A stretch of 64,000 bases of DNA, taken from NCBI GenBank assembly GCA_045641625.1, contig JAZUHH010000041.1, positions 1 to 64,000 of the forward strand, in the 5' to 3' direction. The notes under the pieces were generated by a model that was not told the DNA's origin, did not search any database, and saw only the letters and a list, made by a program, of their open reading frames with translations. Of this stretch, positions 61,201 to 64,000 are shown piece by piece. This DNA comes from UBA1723 sp045641625 (GTDB lineage Bacteria > Bacteroidota > Bacteroidia > Bacteroidales > Paludibacteraceae). A program made the translations under genes and the position numbers. Every line of letters starts with the position of its first letter. Positions within the stretch are counted from its first letter, which is position 1.

Positions 61201-61963
61201 GTATCTTGTTTTTACCATCCTGATCGACTCTTCCTCCTATTATGTAGTTATAAAGGTCTATTTGCAACTGAGTAAGAACATCGCTATAATAATTGAGAGA
61301 GAAAATGTCCTTGATTTCGATAACATTCAAATACTCTTCAAAATTCTTGTATAACTCCTTTAATTTGTCAGCAAGTTCAGGAACTTCAGCAACCTTTTCA
61401 AAAGTGGAGATATTGTCTATGAATTTGGGCAAGTTTTCATGTACCAGGCGATATGCAATGGCAGTTGATTTCGCTTCTGCCGAATACATATTCTTTCTGT
61501 TTTCATGAAAACCAGTAAAGTATGTTGTAAATTCGTTAAACTCTTTAACTAATTGCTTGTCAGCCTCATTTTCAAGGAAATTATAGAGGTCTTCTTTGAT
61601 AAGTTCCTTCTTGTCAATTCTCTTGAAGCTGTTGCTATCAGTGAGTTGCTTAGCTATTTGCTTTCTCAAATTCTCTTGACATTTCTCGAGTTTTTCACTT
61701 CTTTTGCTGTCTTTGGTGTTTTTGTACCAAAAGAAGAACTCGATAAGAGAACTTTCGTCAAGTTTGAAGCCTCTTAATGCAGATTCGATGTATGCCTTGT
61801 GATACTCGTCTATAAGTTTCTTTACTAACTTATAGCTTTCTGCTCTATGTTGGTCTTGCTCCAACAACCCGCTACTTTGGATGTTTTCCAGTGTTTTTCC
61901 TATAGGCTTAAGCTCAAAGCGTAAGGTTTTGGATAACGGATACAAATTTGTGAATTTTTTCAT
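58274..61963 (-). CDS. cas12a: CRISPR-associated endonuclease Cas12a (Cpf1)
   Basis: This 1229-residue effector cuts DNA next to a T-rich PAM, guided by crRNA that it processes itself. It starts FTNLYPLSKTLRFELKPIGKT. RuvC-I is IIGIDRGERH (D840), RuvC-II AIVVLEDLNMG (E933), and RuvC-III DNADANGAYNIA (D1182). The Nuc arginine is R1145 in MRNSITGTE. The crRNA-processing segment keeps GHHYEKLKDK and IIKDRR. The length is close to the Lachnospiraceae Cas12a (1228) and shorter than the Francisella or Acidaminococcus forms. All catalytic residues seem intact. No cas1, cas2 or cas4 lies within the window. The gene is AT-rich against its flanks, suggesting transfer. Confidence 0.98.
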   Translation of the reverse strand: MKKFTNLYPLSKTLRFELKPIGKTLENIQSSGLLEQDQHRAESYKLVKKLIDEYHKAYIESALRGFKLDESSLIEFFFWYKNTKDSKRSEKLEKCQENLRKQIAKQLTDSNSFKRIDKKELIKEDLYNFLENEADKQLVKEFNEFTTYFTGFHENRKNMYSAEAKSTAIAYRLVHENLPKFIDNISTFEKVAEVPELADKLKELYKNFEEYLNVIEIKDIFSLNYYSDVLTQLQIDLYNYIIGGRVDQDGKNKIQGLNEYINLYNQQQTDKSKRLPKMKPLYKQILSDREAISWLPETFNSPNEVLESIEKCYAQLNENVLADNKLKSLLQDISTFDLDKIYIANDLQLTDISNKVFGSWNVITNAIEKNIKNNNPQGKKESEEKYEEKVKTIFKNSDSFSIAYINDCVRSANDSAENINVAEYFSSLCNENEENIFTRISTAYNQVKDLLNTPYPEGKSLSQDKENVERIKNLLDSIMNLLHYVKPLCGKGNISDKDEKFYGEFSTYWDVLNEITNLYNKVRNYMTKKPYSEEKIKLNFNNSTLLDGWDQNKEKDNTSVILRKDGLYYLAIMNKKYNKVFESKFLKSDGDCYEKMNYKLLPGANKMLPKVFFSNSRIAEFCPSDELMANYEQGTHKKGDNFNISHCHELIDFFKMSINKHEDWKNFEFNFSDTKSYEDLSGFYREVEQQGYKITFSNVSVSYIDQLVEEGKIYLFQIYNKDFSAYSKGTPNMHTIYWKMLFDENNLSNVVYKLNGQAEVFFRKKSITYSEEKMQKGHHYEKLKDKFKYPIIKDRRYAFDKFQFHVPITLNFKAVGNDNINPIVNEWIKGNGCEHIIGIDRGERHLLYLSLIDLKGNVVKQFTLNEIVNEHNGNTYKTDYRTLLDIKEKKRDEERKSWNSIESIKELKEGYLSQVIHKIAEMVVEYNAIVVLEDLNMGFMRGRQKVEKQVYQKFEKMLIEKLNYLVDKKKNPTELGGALNALQLTSKFESFQKMGKQSGILFYVPAWNTSKMDPTTGFVNLLDTKYESVDNARKFFNSFDNIRYNAKKNWFEFDLDYMKFGNKAEGTQTKWTLCTFGNRILTFRNPEKNSEWDNRELVLTEEFKKCFEKHSIDIYGDLKAQISNMKTKEFFSELLNCMKLLLQMRNSITGTETDYLISPVMNSDCEFYDSSRNKTGLPDNADANGAYNIARKGLWVIEQIKNAEDINKIKPAITNKEWMNYAQQKPYLK

Positions 61964-62004
61964 TTATTTTCAATTATGTTTTTCATAATCATTACCTTTC
62001 AGTG

Positions 62005-62012
62005 CAAATGTA
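62005..62012 (-). promoter_or_regulatory. -7 box of cas12a
   Basis: The minus strand reads TACATTTG, matching TAnnTTTG, about 40 bp before the cas12a ATG. The -33 region is weak. It may also drive the array by read-through. Confidence 0.5.
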
Positions 62013-62040
62013 ATATTATTCCCTGAGTTATAAACTTTTT

Positions 62041-62456
62041 CAGTTGTGTTTTTTCATAATTCAAGTAACTTTTTTATTGCTACATATTCATTCCCAATGA
62101 ATGTGCATCCTTCTTAAGAAGTCATCACACTTAAACTGTAGTACATTAAGTTTCGTCAACTTTTCCCTTCTTCTCCGTCTCCAATCCAATTCCATCCCTT
62201 ATGAAAAGATAGTTTTCTTGCCAAAGGATGTTTGTGAAGAAAAACTAAATTCTTTTTTGACTCCTAAGCATTTGTATGGGGAAATACTATTTGTTGTCCC
62301 TTGTATGATTTCACGGAAACAGGAATTTACGGATGCGTTTTCGCTTCATATTTGATTAATGGCAGAATGTTGTTTTTGGGGAACTTGCGTTCAGGTGTTC
62401 GTGAGACAAATTTAAGCTATAGTAACCTTTGTCATAGGCTTAGGATCGGAAGTGTA
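62041..62456 (+). other. Intergenic with a possible decayed reading frame
   Basis: A plus-strand frame from 62101 to 62355 encodes 84 residues whose second half is protein-like (PYEKIVFLPKDVCEEKLNSF). Readable sequence then continues in another frame (LINGRMLFLGNLRSGVRE). This suggests a frameshifted remnant, perhaps of an element that came with cas12a. I do not recognise the family. Confidence 0.3.
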
Positions 62457-62462
62457 AGAAAA

Positions 62463-62499
62463 GCACGGTTTGCCCATAGTTTTATGGCTTCCCCCGTGC
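62463..62499 (-). terminator. Terminator of the agmatine deiminase gene
   Basis: On the minus strand GCACGG and CCGTGC enclose a second stem (CCATA-AAAC-TATGG), followed by TTTTCTT. Confidence 0.8.
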
Positions 62500-62515
62500 C
62501 TTTATGTTTGTATGT

Positions 62516-63568
62516 CTATCTCAAATATCCGTCAGGGTACTGCATAGTCACGCAGTGCAGAGAGCCATGCTGGCGGATAAGTGTCTGGCAGTCTATTCCT
62601 ATGACTTCACGGTCCGGAAATGCCTCCTGAAGTCTCTGTAGTGCAATCTTGTCCTTCTCCTGGTTGTATGTAGGGACAAGCACCGCGCCGTTGATAATCA
62701 GGAAGTTCGCGTATGTGGCAGGCAGACGCTCGCCGTCCTCGTAAACTGCATCTGGCAAAGGAAGCTCTACAAGTCTGTATGGCTCTCCCTTGTAGTTCTT
62801 TAGCTCCTTCAGTTCCTTCTCCATAGCCTGAAGGTCTGCGTAGTGGCTGTCTGTATTGTCATAGCATTTGACGTATGCAATGGTCTCGTTGTTGCAGAAT
62901 CGGGCAAGGGTATCGACATGCGAATCCGTGTCGTCTCCCTCCAAAGCTACGTGCTCCAGAGCCATGCACTTTGCGTATAGCAGATCCTTGGAAATCTCCT
63001 CGTTAAGCTCGTTCCATGAAAGGAACTCGTTTCTGTTCTTCGAGCAAAGGCACTCTGTTGTGCTTAGCATGTTTCCGAACTCGTCGAAGTCAACGGCTCC
63101 ACCCTCAAGTGCAATGCGCGAGTTCACGAACTCGACATCCTCGGCAAAGCAGTTCTGCGCCTTCAGGTTTGGAGCTATCTGGTTGTCCTTGTTCGAAGCG
63201 AACTTCATGCCCCATCCGTTGAACACAAAGTTTATGACCTTCTTTCTTCCGTTGTCATCTACGGAAAGCACGTTGTGGTCTCTTGCCCAAGTGTCGTTGC
63301 TCGGAATTGTGAAGAAAGTGATCTGCGAGAAGTCCGTATCTGCGCCAAGCTGTGTGCGAGTGAGCTGTTCGTCCTCGGTAACGATGATAAGCTTCTCGAA
63401 TCGGATGATGGTGTGTGCCAACTCCACGAAGTTGCGGATCACGTCGTCAAGGCAGTAGTCCCAGTCAGAGTCCTTGTGAGGCCATGTGAGCTGTACAGCG
63501 CACTGCTTCTCCCACTCCGCCAAAGGCCTGCGTTTGATGTCAAAGCTGTTGTTTATATATTCCTTCAT
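62516..63568 (-). CDS. aguA: Agmatine deiminase
   Basis: The 350-residue enzyme of the guanidino-group modifying (PPAD) family hydrolyses agmatine to N-carbamoylputrescine in polyamine synthesis. It has RRPLAEWEKQCAVQLTWPH at the start, SNDTWARDHN, EGGAVDFDEFG, the catalytic His region ALEGDDTDSHVDTLARF, and the nucleophile Cys in GSLHCVTMQYP near the C terminus. A peptidylarginine deiminase would carry a signal peptide; this one has none. The carbamoylputrescine amidase gene is not in view. Confidence 0.9.
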   Translation of the reverse strand: MKEYINNSFDIKRRPLAEWEKQCAVQLTWPHKDSDWDYCLDDVIRNFVELAHTIIRFEKLIIVTEDEQLTRTQLGADTDFSQITFFTIPSNDTWARDHNVLSVDDNGRKKVINFVFNGWGMKFASNKDNQIAPNLKAQNCFAEDVEFVNSRIALEGGAVDFDEFGNMLSTTECLCSKNRNEFLSWNELNEEISKDLLYAKCMALEHVALEGDDTDSHVDTLARFCNNETIAYVKCYDNTDSHYADLQAMEKELKELKNYKGEPYRLVELPLPDAVYEDGERLPATYANFLIINGAVLVPTYNQEKDKIALQRLQEAFPDREVIGIDCQTLIRQHGSLHCVTMQYPDGYLR

Positions 63569-63592
63569 GTCTTTATTCTGTTCTATAGTTAT

Positions 63593-63970
63593 TTAATCTT
63601 TATTCCTAGCTTGGGTTTCCCCGTAGATGTAGAACCAGTATTTCTTTGGGTCTCCGTTTGTCTTGATATACACGTTCTCTCCGAAGCTGCCGGTGAACTG
63701 TGGGGTATAGTGGACGATTACCATTGCGCTGTCTCCCTTTGCCAAGTTCCTCTTTTCGTATTCCGTAGAGACACAGCCGCATTTGGCGGAAACTCCCTTG
63801 ACCTTCAGCACCTCCTCGCTTTCGTTTATTATGAAGAAGGTGTCAGATGAAGCCTCCTGTCCGATCCTGTTGTTTATCTCTGTGCTGTATTTTGAAAGCC
63901 GGAAAGACTTTGGGAGAAAAGAGGGCATGTACGCCAGCAAGAATCCAAGTCCGGATATCAGTAGTTTCAT
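63593..63970 (-). CDS. DUF1573 family exported protein
   Basis: The 125-residue protein has an N-terminal hydrophobic segment (MKLLISGLGFLLAYMPSF) and one DUF1573 domain, an Ig-like fold. The hallmark is SAKCGCVSTEYEKRNLAKGDSAMVIVHYTPQFTGSF followed by IKTNGD. Single-domain forms of this family are common in Bacteroidetes, but their function is unknown. The gene lies 24 bp upstream of aguA on the same strand. Confidence 0.78.
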   Translation of the reverse strand: MKLLISGLGFLLAYMPSFLPKSFRLSKYSTEINNRIGQEASSDTFFIINESEEVLKVKGVSAKCGCVSTEYEKRNLAKGDSAMVIVHYTPQFTGSFGENVYIKTNGDPKKYWFYIYGETQARNKD

Positions 63971-64000
63971 TTCTTCTTCTTTTTAGTTACAAGGTCGAAG

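Noticed and set aside
62455..62475. Sigma-54 -24/-12 promoter (GCAC...TTGC)
   Set aside because: The spacing between GCAC and TTGC is three bases, not five, and the site is the arm of a terminator.
57143..63970. cas1, cas2 or cas4 genes
   Set aside because: No flanking frame has the motifs or length of these proteins.

Overview
The window looks like chromosomal DNA from a Bacteroidales bacterium (Bacteroides/Prevotella/Porphyromonas type). The signs are many TAnnTTTG-type -7 promoter boxes, Bacteroidetes-only families (DUF4292, DUF4837, DUF4286, DUF3298-like lipoproteins), BspA-like leucine-rich repeat lipoproteins, a type IX secretion tail on a secreted protease, and alpha2-type glycyl-tRNA synthetase. 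No genus can be fixed from sequence reading alone.

Layout. 1-7330 is an AT-rich surface-protein island. It begins with a REPIN-like inverted repeat, eight 42-bp iterons, a promoter and a roughly 390-nt structured leader. These precede a membrane coiled-coil protein and an alternating series of LRR and FISUMP lipoproteins, ending in a decayed fragment. 7466-29733 is mostly housekeeping: rpoN, a cation/proton antiporter, an acyltransferase, ruvB, an RluA-type synthase, dut, a TPR protein, DUF4292, an EnvC-like factor, a Wzz-like protein, aroB, aroA, a tRNA-CAU and a T9SS-tailed protease. At 29951-34471 the same iteron/promoter/leader module occurs again. There it precedes an outer-membrane barrel protein and a collagen-like lipoprotein with two FISUMP domains, the last of which looks like a hypervariable (DGR-type) C-lectin region. 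35675-54809 carries ruvC, PAP2, two WlbA/WlbB-like sugar genes, rsmG, an orphan vsr, a three-gene glycogen/maltodextrin operon, rlmN, secG, lptE, a sigma-54 activator and pdxA. 54887-63970 carries glyS, a type V-A CRISPR-Cas locus (17 repeats plus cas12a, with no cas1/cas2/cas4 in view), an agmatine deiminase and a DUF1573 protein.

The most interesting signal is the duplicated regulatory module at about 386-1172 and 30036-30704. It combines palindromic iterons spaced exactly 42 bp apart, a consensus promoter, and a leader RNA with compensatory base changes. The leader also has a short conserved upstream ORF (MNKIWKILK...), and two mutually exclusive long-range pairings, one of which ends in a U-tract. 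This is the architecture of a transcription attenuator, and both copies precede clusters of FISUMP-domain surface proteins. I know no named RNA family that it matches. The Cas12a array is also odd: it starts 18 nt after the cas12a stop codon, leaving no separate leader.
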